From: DSUN01 sp035527715
GTDB lineage: Bacteria > Planctomycetota > PUPC01 > DSUN01
Direction of reading: 5' to 3'
DNA length: 61,005 bases
NCBI GenBank assembly: GCA_035527715.1
Contig: DATKZY010000252.1
Coordinates: 1-61,005, forward strand
In this document: in pieces, positions 31,436 through 43,118 of the stretch
How positions within the stretch are numbered: position 1 is the stretch's first letter
Layout: every line of letters begins with the position of its first letter
Made by a program: the position numbers and the translations under genes
Notes under the pieces: generated by a model
What the model saw: the letters and a program-made list of their open reading frames with translations, nothing else
What the model was told of the DNA's origin: nothing
Database searches by the model: none

Positions 31436-31850
31436 TCTTGTCCTCCGCGTGGCGCGGGAAGTGGTCAGCGAGCTTCCCGCCGATCCGCCGAATCCCCTCG
31501 GCGAGGCCCTCGCCGAACCGGCCCTCCCGGAAGTGCTCCTCCATCACGCCGCGCACGTCGTCCCAGAAGCCCTGCCCAACCTTCTGGTGGATTCCTTCGT
31601 CGCCGTGAATGAGGAACTCGCGGTTCGTGGTTACCAGGAGGATCAGGACGGCGTTCCGCTCCGCCGTCTTGTCGAGGCCGAGCTTCCGGAAGACGGCCGC
31701 GGCCTTGGCCCGAATGTCGGACCAGCAGTAGCGCGCAATGACCAGCTTGACCTCAGCGGAGGTGCGCAGCTCGGCCTCGGCGACCGCGGCCTCGACCTGC
31801 ACCCGCTCCGTGTGCGTGAGGAACCGGTCCGGGCTGCTCGACCGCTCCAT
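31401..31850 (-). CDS. second TPM-domain protein
   Basis: A 149-residue soluble TPM protein without signal peptide: RTSAEVKLVIARYCWSDIRAKAA and NAVLILLVTTNREFLIHGDEGIHQKVG are the family strands. It overlaps the lipoprotein TPM gene by 35 nt and follows the DUF1080 gene by 10 nt, so the two TPM proteins probably work together, one anchored and one not. Confidence 0.85.
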   Translation of the reverse strand: MERSSSPDRFLTHTERVQVEAAVAEAELRTSAEVKLVIARYCWSDIRAKAAAVFRKLGLDKTAERNAVLILLVTTNREFLIHGDEGIHQKVGQGFWDDVRGVMEEHFREGRFGEGLAEGIRRIGGKLADHFPRHAEDKNEIPDEVAFEQ

Positions 31851-31860
31851 GGGGCGGCCC

Positions 31861-32595
31861 TCAATTGGCCTTGAGGCGCTGCATCTCGATGTTGCGGACG
31901 GCGCCTTCCGTGCTCCACGAGAAGAAGCCGACCGGCCGGCAGGGCATCAGCTCGTCGTAGACGGTGAACTTGTGGCCCTTCCGCTCCAGGTCAATCACCT
32001 GCTTGTCGTCAATCCAGGCCTCGATCTTCGCCTTCGTGACGCGGAGGCAGAACTCGTACCACTGGTTGTTCTTGAAGCTCATGATCTTCGTCTGCTCGTT
32101 GTCGCTGGCGTTGCGGTCGTCAATGCTCGAGAGGCCGACCACGCTGTCGCCCCAGCCGCCGGGCACGAACGTCACGTGCTCGTTGCCCACGGGCACCGTG
32201 AGGCCGCCGAAGATGTCAATGCCGTTCTGGCGGCACCCGTCCCAGCGCACCTCGAAGCCCTCCTTCGGGAACTCGCCTTCCCACTGGATGCCGGTGAACG
32301 CCATGCCCTCGCCGAGCACGATCGCGCCGTCCTTCGCCACCACCTTGCCGGCCAGCGAGAAGCTATCCTCCTTCAGCGTCTTCCAGCCCTTGAGGCTCTT
32401 GCCGTCGCACATCGAGAACCATTCGCCGGGCGGCACGGTCGTGGGCGTGAGCGGCTTGGCCTTCTCGGCGGCCTTGACGGTTTCCTTGGCCTTGGGCGCT
32501 TCCTTCGTCGTGGCCGGGCCCGCGGCGCGACAGCCGCTGAGGACCACGAGGCCCATCGCCGCCATGGCCAGGAGACACGTGCGCGCGACCTTCAT
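31861..32595 (-). CDS. DUF1080 (3-keto-disaccharide hydrolase type) lipoprotein
   Basis: A 244-residue lipoprotein (lipobox LSGC) with an Ala/Lys/Thr linker, then a concanavalin-like DUF1080 domain: WFSMCDGKSLKGWKTLKEDS, FEVRWDGCRQNGIDIFGG, and VGFFSWSTEGAVRNIEMQRL at the end. Characterised DUF1080 members hydrolyse 3-keto-glucosides. The catalytic state is unknown. ATG 32595 is taken because AAAGGA then stands 8 nt upstream. First gene of the operon. Confidence 0.85.
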   Translation of the reverse strand: MKVARTCLLAMAAMGLVVLSGCRAAGPATTKEAPKAKETVKAAEKAKPLTPTTVPPGEWFSMCDGKSLKGWKTLKEDSFSLAGKVVAKDGAIVLGEGMAFTGIQWEGEFPKEGFEVRWDGCRQNGIDIFGGLTVPVGNEHVTFVPGGWGDSVVGLSSIDDRNASDNEQTKIMSFKNNQWYEFCLRVTKAKIEAWIDDKQVIDLERKGHKFTVYDELMPCRPVGFFSWSTEGAVRNIEMQRLKAN

Positions 32596-32663
32596 CGGCA
32601 TCATCCTTTCGAGCGACAGGGTCGAGGGAGGCGCCGCCCCGCGGCGGCTGCGTCGTTGCTCGC

Positions 32664-32692
32664 ATCCTACCCTCGCCCGCCCTGGATGTCAA
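32664..32692 (-). promoter_or_regulatory. DUF1080/TPM operon promoter
   Basis: Minus strand TTGACA (32692-32687), 17-bp spacer, TAGGAT (32669-32664). Confidence 0.55.
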
Positions 32693-32768
32693 GGCGGCTC
32701 ACTGCCGACACGCCCTCGCTGTGCCAAAGGACGCCAACAAGGGCCGCCACGCCGCGCTCCGGGGAAGG

Positions 32769-33524
32769 CTACTGCATCAGCTTCTTGAGTGTCGGGCGAA
32801 TGTGTTCGGCCCAGACCTCGAAGCCCTTCTCGTTCAAGTGGCCCACGCGGTCGCGAATGGCGCCTTCCGTCCCGAGAAGTGCGTCGTTGATATTCAGGTA
32901 GAATACCTGTTTGCCGTCGTCCAGCTTGGAGATGACTCCGTTCACATCGTCATTCTTGTCTTTCCCGAAGAATCGCGGGAAGACGCCCAGCAGCAGTATC
33001 TTGGCCTGCGGCACTTTCTGCTTGAGCCTTCCGCAGATCGCTTCAATGCCCGTCGCAATGTCCTCGGGCTTGTCGCGCTTCAGGCCCTTGTTGTTGACGC
33101 CGATCATGACGACGGCCACCTTGAGCTTCGGGAGGCCGTCGGCCTCGCCGTGGTCGAGACGCCAGAGCACATGCTCCGTGCAGTCGCAGTTGATGCCGAG
33201 ATTCATTGCCTTCAACGGCACGTATTCCCTGTCCCAGATCTTCTTCCCATGCCCTTCGGCATCCCAGCCATCCGTGATGGAATCGCCGATGAAGATAAGC
33301 TGACACTCTCCCCGTCCGGGCGCCGCCAGGATGTCCTCATGTCTCTTCATCCACCAGCCCTGTGGATTTCCTTTCGTCCACGGGTTGGGCACCGGTGTCG
33401 CGGCCCTGCATTGCTTTGCTTTCTCACTGGCTGCTTCTTCGCCGGCGAGACATGCGGTCCGGGCCGACCATAGCATGGAGGAGACGAGAAGAGCCGCCAG
33501 AAGAATACTGAATCTACGCTTCAT
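32769..33524 (-). CDS. secreted GDSL/SGNH hydrolase
   Basis: A 251-residue exported SGNH-type esterase with signal peptide (FSILLAALLVSSMLWSARTACLA). Nucleophile Ser82 is in IFIGDSITDGW; the block III Asn is in MIGVNNKG. The catalytic Asp/His segment reads D225RVGHLNEKG, one residue longer than the usual DxxH. NLGINCDCTEHVLWRL corresponds to the usual GxGGDTTxxVLWRL block, with Cys in place of the Gly-Asp pair. Family members deacetylate sugars or act on lipids. The altered blocks leave activity uncertain. Confidence 0.8.
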   Translation of the reverse strand: MKRRFSILLAALLVSSMLWSARTACLAGEEAASEKAKQCRAATPVPNPWTKGNPQGWWMKRHEDILAAPGRGECQLIFIGDSITDGWDAEGHGKKIWDREYVPLKAMNLGINCDCTEHVLWRLDHGEADGLPKLKVAVVMIGVNNKGLKRDKPEDIATGIEAICGRLKQKVPQAKILLLGVFPRFFGKDKNDDVNGVISKLDDGKQVFYLNINDALLGTEGAIRDRVGHLNEKGFEVWAEHIRPTLKKLMQ

Positions 33525-33612
33525 CGCATGGTCCCCCAGACAGCGCCAAAGTCCACATTCGGGGTTTCCCTGGTAGCCTTGCCCGGCAACGCTGCCGGAC
33601 GACTTGTCGTGC

Positions 33613-33641
33613 ATCATACTGCCCCCCCTGCGCCAGTCGAA
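33613..33641 (-). promoter_or_regulatory. GDSL hydrolase promoter
   Basis: Minus strand TTCGAC (33641-33636), 17-bp spacer, TATGAT (33618-33613), between the FHA-MoxR gene and the hydrolase gene; it separates the hydrolase from the cluster above. Confidence 0.5.
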
Positions 33642-33661
33642 GCCGTCCCCGGCCAAAAGGC

Positions 33662-36385
<2,724 letters not shown>

Positions 36386-36425
36386 GGGGCGTCGAAGTCC
36401 TTCTCTACGTCAATGGCCTGTTCCG

Positions 36426-36501
36426 GACGCGTGACGCGTGACGCGTGACAGGACGCGCGCGTTCTGTTCTTCTCTGGTCACGGGTCACGCGTCACGGGTC
36501 A
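36426..36501. repeat. GTGACGC heptamer inverted pair, locus B
   Basis: Left arm GACGCGTGACGCGTGACG...TGACA (36426-36450), right arm of inverted TCACGGG/TCACGCG units to 36501. It lies between the FHA-MoxR gene and the upstream gene, whose TGA stop is at the edge of the right arm. Confidence 0.85.
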
Positions 36502-37347
36502 TGGCTTTCGTTTCGGCTTCGTCTTCGGGCTTCCTCCTGGCTTTTCCCGGTAGCTGGCCTCGGCGGGGCGCGGGGCCTTGAGCTTCGCGGCGTCGAAGAC
36601 GGGCAGGGTCACCACCTCGTCGCCGACCCTTGCCCCGCCCAGCGCGGGCACGTGGTAGAAGTCGAGTCGGGTGCCCGGTCCGCCGATCTTGCGCTCCTCG
36701 CGGAAGAGGTGGCGGTTGATCCTCACCTGCCAGATGTCGCGGGTGCGGCGCAGCTCGCACAGATCGAGGCGGCGGATGAGGATGCCTTGGAGCACGGTGC
36801 CGTCGGGCTCGAAGGTCTTCTTGTCGCGGACCTGCTCGACCAGGAGCTTCACGGTGCCCGGGTTGCCGGCCGAGCGGATGAGGTGCTTCTCGTTGAAGTA
36901 GTCCTCGCTCATCCAGGTGACCTCCTTGATCCCGTCGCGGGAGGCCTTCGGGATGGGCTGCACGCCGTCGGGCGGCACGAGGGTGAGGCCCTCGCAAACC
37001 TTGTCCTTGAACTTCAGCACGAGGTCGTACCTGCCGGGCGACAGGCCGCGGAGTGAGACGGTGCCCGAGCCACGGTCAATCTCGGCCAGATAGGTCTTGT
37101 ACTCCGTCGCCTCGACCACGATGGCCTCCTCGAGGTCGGCGATGGGCTGGACGGCGATGCGGAGGCCGCCGGGGCCGCCGGGAGGGGTGTCGTGGAACTT
37201 CTCCGCGAAGGAGGGAGAGGAGAGAAGGCAGAATGCAAAATGCAAAATGCAAAAGGCAGAATGGGGAGAGAGGAAGCCGCCCCGCCTGGGGTCGGGGTCT
37301 ATGGTCTCACATCCTGCACGTTGCACTTTGCGTTTTCCATTTTGCAT
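36499..37347 (-). CDS. secreted protein, repeat-encoded signal peptide
   Basis: A 282-residue protein of unknown function. The hydrophobic core of its signal peptide (HSAFCILHFAFCLLSSPSFA, residues about 29-48) is encoded by an array of GCAAAAT-type heptamers. The n-region is unusually long because translation starts at ATG 37347, behind GAGGGA and inside the second, inverted arm of the same repeat. The mature part has a short carboxypeptidase-regulatory-like strand pattern (LSPGRYDLVLKFKDKVCEG) and a basic tail. It follows the PA14/PKD/TPR gene by 10 nt within the cluster. Confidence 0.7.
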   Translation of the reverse strand: MQNGKRKVQRAGCETIDPDPRRGGFLSPHSAFCILHFAFCLLSSPSFAEKFHDTPPGGPGGLRIAVQPIADLEEAIVVEATEYKTYLAEIDRGSGTVSLRGLSPGRYDLVLKFKDKVCEGLTLVPPDGVQPIPKASRDGIKEVTWMSEDYFNEKHLIRSAGNPGTVKLLVEQVRDKKTFEPDGTVLQGILIRRLDLCELRRTRDIWQVRINRHLFREERKIGGPGTRLDFYHVPALGGARVGDEVVTLPVFDAAKLKAPRPAEASYREKPGGSPKTKPKRKP

Positions 37348-37353
37348 TTGGCT
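37227..37353. repeat. GCAAAAT heptamer inverted pair
   Basis: Left arm GCAGAAT GCAAAAT GCAAAAT GCAAAAG GCAGAAT (37229-37263); right arm of degenerate inverted units (37313-37353), about 50 bp apart. The pair spans the 5' end of the 36499-37347 gene and provides both its start codon and its signal peptide. Confidence 0.8.
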
Positions 37354-37357
37354 TCCC

Positions 37358-39442
37358 TCATTCCCTGATTGCTTGTTGTGCGGCGCGGCTCTTGGGGAAT
37401 TCGGTCATGACCTTCTCGATCAGCTCGCGGGCCTTGGCGGCGTGGCCGAGCTTGCGGTGGGCGCGGGCCATCAGCAGCGTGGCGTCGGGCAAGTAGGGCG
37501 TGAGCGGGTTCAGCTTCACGAGGGCCTCGAGCTCGGCCAGCGCGCGGTCCGGCTCGCCCAGCCGGTCGAAGTACCGAGCCGTCATGAGGATGAGGTCGCC
37601 GCTGAGCTTGCCGCTGGGGTACTCGATCTCCCACATCACCAGGCCCTCGCGGGCGGCGCGCAGCGCGCCGTTCTCGATGTGGGACCAGACGGTTTCGAGG
37701 TAGCCGCCCTGTCGGACGGCGATGGCGCGGCGGTCCGTTTCGGCGTAGGTGATCTTCTGGGCGTCGCGGTAGGCCCCCTCGGCCTTGGCGAAGTCGCCCT
37801 GGGCTCGGTAGACGTCGCCGATCTTGACGGCGGCGATGCGCTCCTCGAGGCCGCTGCGGCTGCGGATGATGGCCCGGGCCAGCTCGAGCGCGGCGTCGGG
37901 CTTCTTGAGCTTGTGGAGCACCAGCTCGATGCGCTCCATCTGCACCCGGGCCGCGGCGAGCTTGCTGGGCGCCTCGGGCACCAGGGCGGCGTAGACTTTC
38001 AGCGCCCGCTCCGGGTCCTTGACCGACACGGCGAGCGCCAGCCGGTCGCCCGCGTGCCAGCCCACGGCGCCCTTCACCCCGAAGCGGTTCGCATAGGTGT
38101 CCACGAACGCCTGGATGTGCTCGGCGTCTTCCTCGGTCTCCACGAGCTCCCAGAGGGCATCCATCGCGGAGGCCGCGAGCTTCGAGCAGTCGGTCGCCAC
38201 CGCGATGGCCGCGTAGCGGCTCACCGCATCCTTGTCCAGGATGGTGAAGTTCTTGAGGGCCGGGACGGGGGCGATCGCGGCGCCGTAGGCGTCGAGCGCC
38301 TTGCCGTCGGGGCCGACGATGCGGGCGACGGCGGTGAACGGCCCGTCGCCCACGTAGACGTGCTCGCGGCCTTCGCCGGTGGCGGTCGAGCCGTCGCCGT
38401 AGTCCCACACGACCTTCGCCTTGTCGGGCACGTTGCGGCAGCGGGTGTGGAAGGTGACGCGGGTGAACTGGTGCCTGTCGTGGAGGAGCTGGTCCTCCTG
38501 CTGCCAGTCGAAGGCGGCGAGGGGGGCGCCGCCGCGGCGCTCGGGCGCGCCGGCCCGCGCGACGGGGGTGTGGAGCCAGGCGGACGCGGGGATGACTTTC
38601 CAGCCCTCCTCGCCGGGCGGGGTCCAGCCGAGCATCATACACGTCTCGCCCTGGGTCTTGGCGTGGTAGTACTCGATCTTGTACTCGCCCTTGTTGAGCT
38701 GGGTGTCGGCGCCGTGCTGGCCCTGGCGGCCGTGGCCGGCGTCGTGGTGGCCCGGCCACTCGCACAGCGGCTTGCCGTCGAGGAAGACGAACGACGCCTC
38801 GCCCGAGGCGGTGTAGATGCGGTAGCGGCCGGGCTTCGCGATGTTGAGGTACCCGACGTAGTACGAGGCGAACAGGCCGTCGGGGCCGAAGGGGTTGACG
38901 CCGTGGAAGATGCTCTCGACGAAGCCCACGCCGTGGAAGTTGCCGCTGCGGAGAGCGGTCTGGATGGGCCGGTGGCTCTCGAGCGCCCCGCCCGGGCAGG
39001 GCATCGTGTAGAGGAGCAGGCTGAGCTTCGGCTCCCAGTTGCCCGCCGGGATGGTGGTCAACGGCGGCCCCTCGGTCTTGCCGCCGTAGTAGACGTGGAC
39101 GGCGCCCTTGGCCTTGCTGGCGTTGTAGGCGATCCAGGACTCCCCGCCGCGCCTGGCCGACAGGACGCGGAAGGGCAGCACGGCGTCGCGTTCGTCGGCG
39201 ACGAGGGGCGAGCCGCTGGCCAGGTGGCCGCCGTCGCAGAAGGCGAAGGCCACGCTGTCGGCCTGCCCGCCGCCGGTCACGGCGCGGCGGTACTCGCGGG
39301 GGACCTTCCACTCGCCCCCAGGAGCGGAGGAAAGGCAAAAGGCAAAGGGCAAAAGGCAAAGGGCAAAGGGGGGACACGAGCAACGGCGCGCCGTCCGCCG
39401 CTGTCTGAAATCGGCAATCGGCAATCGGCAATCGAAGATCAC
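37358..39442 (-). CDS. secreted PA14/PKD/TPR protein
   Basis: A 694-residue protein. GTG 39442 overlaps the stop of the upstream gene (GTGA). The N-terminus is repeat-encoded: DCRLPIADF from GGCAATC heptamers and the hydrophobic core PPFALCLLPFAFCL from GGCAAAA/G heptamers, with a plausible cleavage after SSAPG. The mature part has a PA14-like beta region (GRYRIYTASGEASFVFLDGK), a PKD domain (WDYGDGSTATGEGREHVY) and C-terminal TPR-like helices (DPERALKVYAALV, GEPDRALAELEALVKLNP). It probably acts as an envelope-exposed binding scaffold for the cluster. Confidence 0.75.
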   Translation of the reverse strand: MIFDCRLPIADFRQRRTARRCSCPPFALCLLPFAFCLSSAPGGEWKVPREYRRAVTGGGQADSVAFAFCDGGHLASGSPLVADERDAVLPFRVLSARRGGESWIAYNASKAKGAVHVYYGGKTEGPPLTTIPAGNWEPKLSLLLYTMPCPGGALESHRPIQTALRSGNFHGVGFVESIFHGVNPFGPDGLFASYYVGYLNIAKPGRYRIYTASGEASFVFLDGKPLCEWPGHHDAGHGRQGQHGADTQLNKGEYKIEYYHAKTQGETCMMLGWTPPGEEGWKVIPASAWLHTPVARAGAPERRGGAPLAAFDWQQEDQLLHDRHQFTRVTFHTRCRNVPDKAKVVWDYGDGSTATGEGREHVYVGDGPFTAVARIVGPDGKALDAYGAAIAPVPALKNFTILDKDAVSRYAAIAVATDCSKLAASAMDALWELVETEEDAEHIQAFVDTYANRFGVKGAVGWHAGDRLALAVSVKDPERALKVYAALVPEAPSKLAAARVQMERIELVLHKLKKPDAALELARAIIRSRSGLEERIAAVKIGDVYRAQGDFAKAEGAYRDAQKITYAETDRRAIAVRQGGYLETVWSHIENGALRAAREGLVMWEIEYPSGKLSGDLILMTARYFDRLGEPDRALAELEALVKLNPLTPYLPDATLLMARAHRKLGHAAKARELIEKVMTEFPKSRAAQQAIRE
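39331..39437 (-). repeat. GGCAAAA/G and GGCAATC heptamer arrays
   Basis: Five AAAGGCA-type units (39331-39367) and about four AATCGGC units (39407-39437), separated by about 40 bp. Both arrays are inside the reading frame of the 37358-39442 gene. Confidence 0.85.
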
Positions 39443-42400
39443 CTGACGGCTCCCGCGGCGATGGCCTTGTAGTACTCGGCGACAAGGCGCTCGAACTCGG
39501 GCGGAATCGGCTCCTCCCTGGCGTTGAGCATCTCCTCCCTGAGGTCGGTGGGGAGCCGATGGCGGGGGTCGAGGGCGAGGGCGCGCTCGCCGGCGGCCGT
39601 GCGCCGGGTGTTCTGGAGGGCGTGGACGATGCGGCGCTGGGTCTCGGCGAAGCCGGTGAGGTCGCCCGCGCGGGCCTGGCGCTCGGCCTTCTGCATGAGC
39701 ACGATCGCCTCGTCGAGCTCGCCGGTGGGCAGGTACATGAGGGTGGCCTTGGAGTAGACGGATTCGGCGTTGCGGCGGATCTCCTGCTGGCGGCGCTCCA
39801 GGTCGCGCATGCCCATCTGGTTCCGGGGCGGGGCGGAGCCCTGGAGGCCGCCCTCGCCGCCGATGCCGCTCTGCTTGCCGCCGCCGGTGGCCTTGGCCTT
39901 CGACTCGGGGTTCTCCTCCTCGATGTTGCCCTCGCCGAAGGGGTCGTGGGTGCGGCGCTCCTTGGTCGCGCGGCCCTCGAGGTCCTTGGCCTTGCCCTCG
40001 ACGAGTTCGCCGTTGGCGTTGCCCTCGCGGCCCGAGCCGGAGCGGCCGGCCATCTCGTTGGCGTTCGGCTTCTCGTTGCCGCTCTTGCCCTTCGCACTCC
40101 AGTTCGAGATCGGGCCATCCATCACGTCCCAGCCGGCCGGGATGTCGGCCGTGGCCGCGTTCGAAGCGGAGTCCTGGGCCTGCTCGTCCACCTCCTCCTC
40201 TTTGTCCACCAGGTCGCCCACCAGGTCCTCCAGCTCCTGCGGGAGGTCCACGAGCGGGATGTTGGGCATCTCGTTCTTGTCCCAGGCCTCCTGCTTCCAC
40301 TGGATGTTGTCGGGCTTGTCCATCATCCACATTTCCATGTCGGCCATGCGTTCCTTCACCTTGTCGAGGGCGGCCAGCATCCCCTCGTCGCGGTCCACGG
40401 CGATCTCTTCGGCGGGGGCCTTCTCGCTGCCGGGGGCCTGCGCGATGTCCTCGAAGACCTCGCGCATCTCCTGCACGAGCTCGTTGCACGAGGGCACCTC
40501 GGGGAAGAGGGCGAGGTCCTTGGCCATCTGCTCGACGGCGTCCTCGATCCTCTCCTTCACGCCCTCGAGCTCGGCGGCTTTCTGGGCGAGTTCTTTGGCG
40601 GCGTCGCTCCGGTTGTCCTTCGAGCGCTCGAGCTCTTCGCTGATCTCCTTCACGGCGGCCTGGAGCTTGGCCAGCTTGTCGGCCTTCTCCTTCGCCTCCT
40701 CGACGAGTTTCTGGAGGTCCTGGAGCTTCTGGGAGGCGCTGGCGATGATCGGCTCGCGGAGGTAGTCGCCGATGGCCCGCAGGTCGGCGAGAATCTTGTC
40801 CTGGACGGGGAGCGCCGGCGTGAACTGCCCCTTTTCGAGCCGGGTGACGGCGAGGATCATGTTCTGGCGGATCTGGCGGGTGTCAATCATCGCCGCCGCC
40901 GCGTCGAAGCGCTTCGCCTGCTCGGCGTCGGACTGCGCGACGGTGCGGCCCTGCTGGAGGAGCATCTCCTTGAGCTGGAGGAGCTTGACGGTCAACTTGT
41001 CCTGGCGTTGGGCAAGGGCGGCGTCGCCTTCGGCGGCGGTTGCCTCGGCGGTGGCGGCGCGGATGGCCTTCTGCTCGCGGATCAGCTCCTCGAGGGCGGC
41101 GAAGATGTCGCGCAGCGCCGCCGTGTCCACGCTGCGCTGGAGCTGGTTCATGCGCCCCGTGAGGCGGGTGAGGATGGTGCGCTCGGTGCCGAGGGCGGCC
41201 TTGAGGGCATCGGCCGGCTTCCCCGCCTTGCCCACGGCGCGCAACTCCTTCACCGCCTGCACCATCTCGCCGTCGTAGAGCACCTGGACGACCCCGCGCA
41301 TCGGCAGCTTCGGGTCCATCAGCTCGATTAGTCTGCCACTGGCCGTGCGAATCTCCTCCTGGAGGGCGACCGATGCATCGAGGCCACTTCGGATTTCGGA
41401 TTTCGGATTTCGGACTTCCGCCAGCAGGGCGTCGCCCGCATGGATGTTCTTGCGCTGCTTGGCGATGATCTGGGCGAGCTCGAGGGCGGCCAGCTTGAGG
41501 GCCTCGCGGGCCTTGTCCTTCGCCTCCTCGGGCGACAGGAGGGTGACGACGATGGCGGCCGACCTGCTCACGCCTGGGCCGCTCACGTTGTTCCAATCCT
41601 TCGCGACGACCCGCAACGTGGCCGACTTGCCCGGGGCGATGGCCAGCTTCGACACGGGGAGCTGGTGGGTGACCTGGAGGGCCCTCTGGGTCTTGCCCTC
41701 GGCCTTCCAGTCGGCCAGCGATTCCTCCGTCTCCTTCGTCTCGCTCTCGCGGGCGGGGATGACCTTGACGATTTCGGCGCTCGCCACGCCATAGCGGTCG
41801 GTGGCGGTGAACTGGAAGGGGATGCTGGCCTCGGGCTTGACGACCACCTGGTTCGGCGGGGAGTCGAGGGCAATCTCCGGCGGCTCGTCGGGCAGGATCT
41901 CGATGTCGCGCGACACCGGCTTGCTCGGGAAGCCCGCCGTGTCGGTCAGCTCGATCTGGTACGTGCCCTGGCCCGTGACGGGGAAGGAGCCGGCGACCGT
42001 CGTAGCGCCCTCGATGGCGAGCGCGATGGGCTCCCTGGCCGTGGAAAGGACGAGGGATGCCTTGGCGATGGGCTTCGAGCAGGCCGCGCGCAGGTCCGCC
42101 CGCGAGCCCAGGAGCGCCCGCACGGTACCCCCCTCCTGGCTGGCGGGCGGCAGGCCGGTGTAGTCGGGCGGGGTGATCTGGAGCTTCGTGTCGGTGACCG
42201 CGGGGCGGTGGTGGGCCGTGATGCGATACGTGTCCGACTCCGCGTCGCCGGCGACGACGCGGTACTCAAAGCTCTTTGCCACGTCGGCCATCAGGCACTC
42301 GAACTTGCCCGTAGCCTCCTCGCCATCTGTGGGCGGCGTGTCCTCACGCCGCGTGGGCCCCATCGTGGCCACCTGCTCCTCGTCGCCCTCGGGGCGATAG

Positions 42401-43092
42401 AGCACCGTAGCGGCGTCGGGCAGCTTGCCCGACAGCTCGGCCCCGATCGTCACGCCGTCGCCTACCAGGACGTTCTGGTCCCTGGGCGTCACGGCGATGA
42501 TCTTCGTGCGGGTGAGCGGGTTGACGCCGGCGAAGGGCAGGAGCACGCGGGCGAGGGCGTTGCCGAAGTGCTTCGGGTAGAGCACGCCGTAGGCGCCCAT
42601 GGCGGCCAGCGCGAGCAGGGCGGCGGCCAGGAACGCCGCCATCTTGCGCTTGCCGACGGCGGCGCGGAGGTCGAGCCGGGCCGCGTCGGCGCTGCCCTCC
42701 TCGACCACGGCCTGGATCAGCTCGGATGCCTCCTCGTCGTCCTCGTGGGCGAGGAGGAGGGCGTTGATCATCGCGTTGTCCACCTGGGGGAACTTCCGCT
42801 CGACCTTCACGGCCATGCGCTCGGGCGTGAGCGGCTCGCGCAGCAGGAGCGCGGCATGGCGAATCAGCCACACCGCTCCCGCCGCCATGCCCGCCAGCAG
42901 CGCCAGCCGCACCGCCATCGGCAGGCGCACGAGATTGTCCAACACCATCACGGAGCCGACAGCGGCGAGGAGCGCGGCGACGAAGAGGCCGAACGACTCG
43001 CCGAACCACACGCCGCGCTGATGGTCCTGAAGCGTCTCCAGCCGCCGCCTCAGCCGCCCGGCCGAGGCCACGATCTGCTCCTTGGGGATCAT
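39439..43092 (-). CDS. large membrane-anchored coiled-coil protein (DUF4175-like)
   Basis: A 1217-residue protein. Membrane helices lie near residues 30-50, 60-85 and 150-172; the rest faces the periplasm. The middle has Ig/cadherin-like strands (LQITPPDYTGLPP, DEPPEIALDSPPNQVVVKPE), followed by long coiled coils (about 700-1000) and a Gly/Asn/Lys-rich tail. This is the DUF4175-type component found with MoxR-DUF58-VWA genes in planctomycetes. Two repeats are inserted in frame: RNPKSEIR from four GGATTTC heptamers and RREDTPPT from a palindromic repeat. Its stop overlaps the next start (GTGA). Confidence 0.75.
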   Translation of the reverse strand: MIPKEQIVASAGRLRRRLETLQDHQRGVWFGESFGLFVAALLAAVGSVMVLDNLVRLPMAVRLALLAGMAAGAVWLIRHAALLLREPLTPERMAVKVERKFPQVDNAMINALLLAHEDDEEASELIQAVVEEGSADAARLDLRAAVGKRKMAAFLAAALLALAAMGAYGVLYPKHFGNALARVLLPFAGVNPLTRTKIIAVTPRDQNVLVGDGVTIGAELSGKLPDAATVLYRPEGDEEQVATMGPTRREDTPPTDGEEATGKFECLMADVAKSFEYRVVAGDAESDTYRITAHHRPAVTDTKLQITPPDYTGLPPASQEGGTVRALLGSRADLRAACSKPIAKASLVLSTAREPIALAIEGATTVAGSFPVTGQGTYQIELTDTAGFPSKPVSRDIEILPDEPPEIALDSPPNQVVVKPEASIPFQFTATDRYGVASAEIVKVIPARESETKETEESLADWKAEGKTQRALQVTHQLPVSKLAIAPGKSATLRVVAKDWNNVSGPGVSRSAAIVVTLLSPEEAKDKAREALKLAALELAQIIAKQRKNIHAGDALLAEVRNPKSEIRSGLDASVALQEEIRTASGRLIELMDPKLPMRGVVQVLYDGEMVQAVKELRAVGKAGKPADALKAALGTERTILTRLTGRMNQLQRSVDTAALRDIFAALEELIREQKAIRAATAEATAAEGDAALAQRQDKLTVKLLQLKEMLLQQGRTVAQSDAEQAKRFDAAAAMIDTRQIRQNMILAVTRLEKGQFTPALPVQDKILADLRAIGDYLREPIIASASQKLQDLQKLVEEAKEKADKLAKLQAAVKEISEELERSKDNRSDAAKELAQKAAELEGVKERIEDAVEQMAKDLALFPEVPSCNELVQEMREVFEDIAQAPGSEKAPAEEIAVDRDEGMLAALDKVKERMADMEMWMMDKPDNIQWKQEAWDKNEMPNIPLVDLPQELEDLVGDLVDKEEEVDEQAQDSASNAATADIPAGWDVMDGPISNWSAKGKSGNEKPNANEMAGRSGSGREGNANGELVEGKAKDLEGRATKERRTHDPFGEGNIEEENPESKAKATGGGKQSGIGGEGGLQGSAPPRNQMGMRDLERRQQEIRRNAESVYSKATLMYLPTGELDEAIVLMQKAERQARAGDLTGFAETQRRIVHALQNTRRTAAGERALALDPRHRLPTDLREEMLNAREEPIPPEFERLVAEYYKAIAAGAVR
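41391..41418 (-). repeat. in-frame (GGATTTC)4 array
   Basis: Four heptamers, 28 bp, three exact and one GGACTTC, inside the DUF4175-like gene. Translated on the minus strand as EVRNPKSEIR. Confidence 0.9.
42327..42360 (-). repeat. in-frame palindromic repeat
   Basis: TGTGGGCGGCGTGTCCTCAC followed by GCCGCGTGGGCCC, a dispersed-repeat type sequence, inside the DUF4175-like gene; it encodes GPTRREDTPPT. Confidence 0.55.
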
Positions 43093-43118
43093 CGCCGTGT
43101 GCTCCTGATGGCCGGCCG

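Noticed and set aside
37299..40118. 939-codon minus-strand frame overlapping the PA14/PKD/TPR gene
   Set aside because: It is an Arg/Pro/Ala-rich shadow in another frame; the chosen frame has PA14, PKD and TPR features and a GTGA-coupled start.
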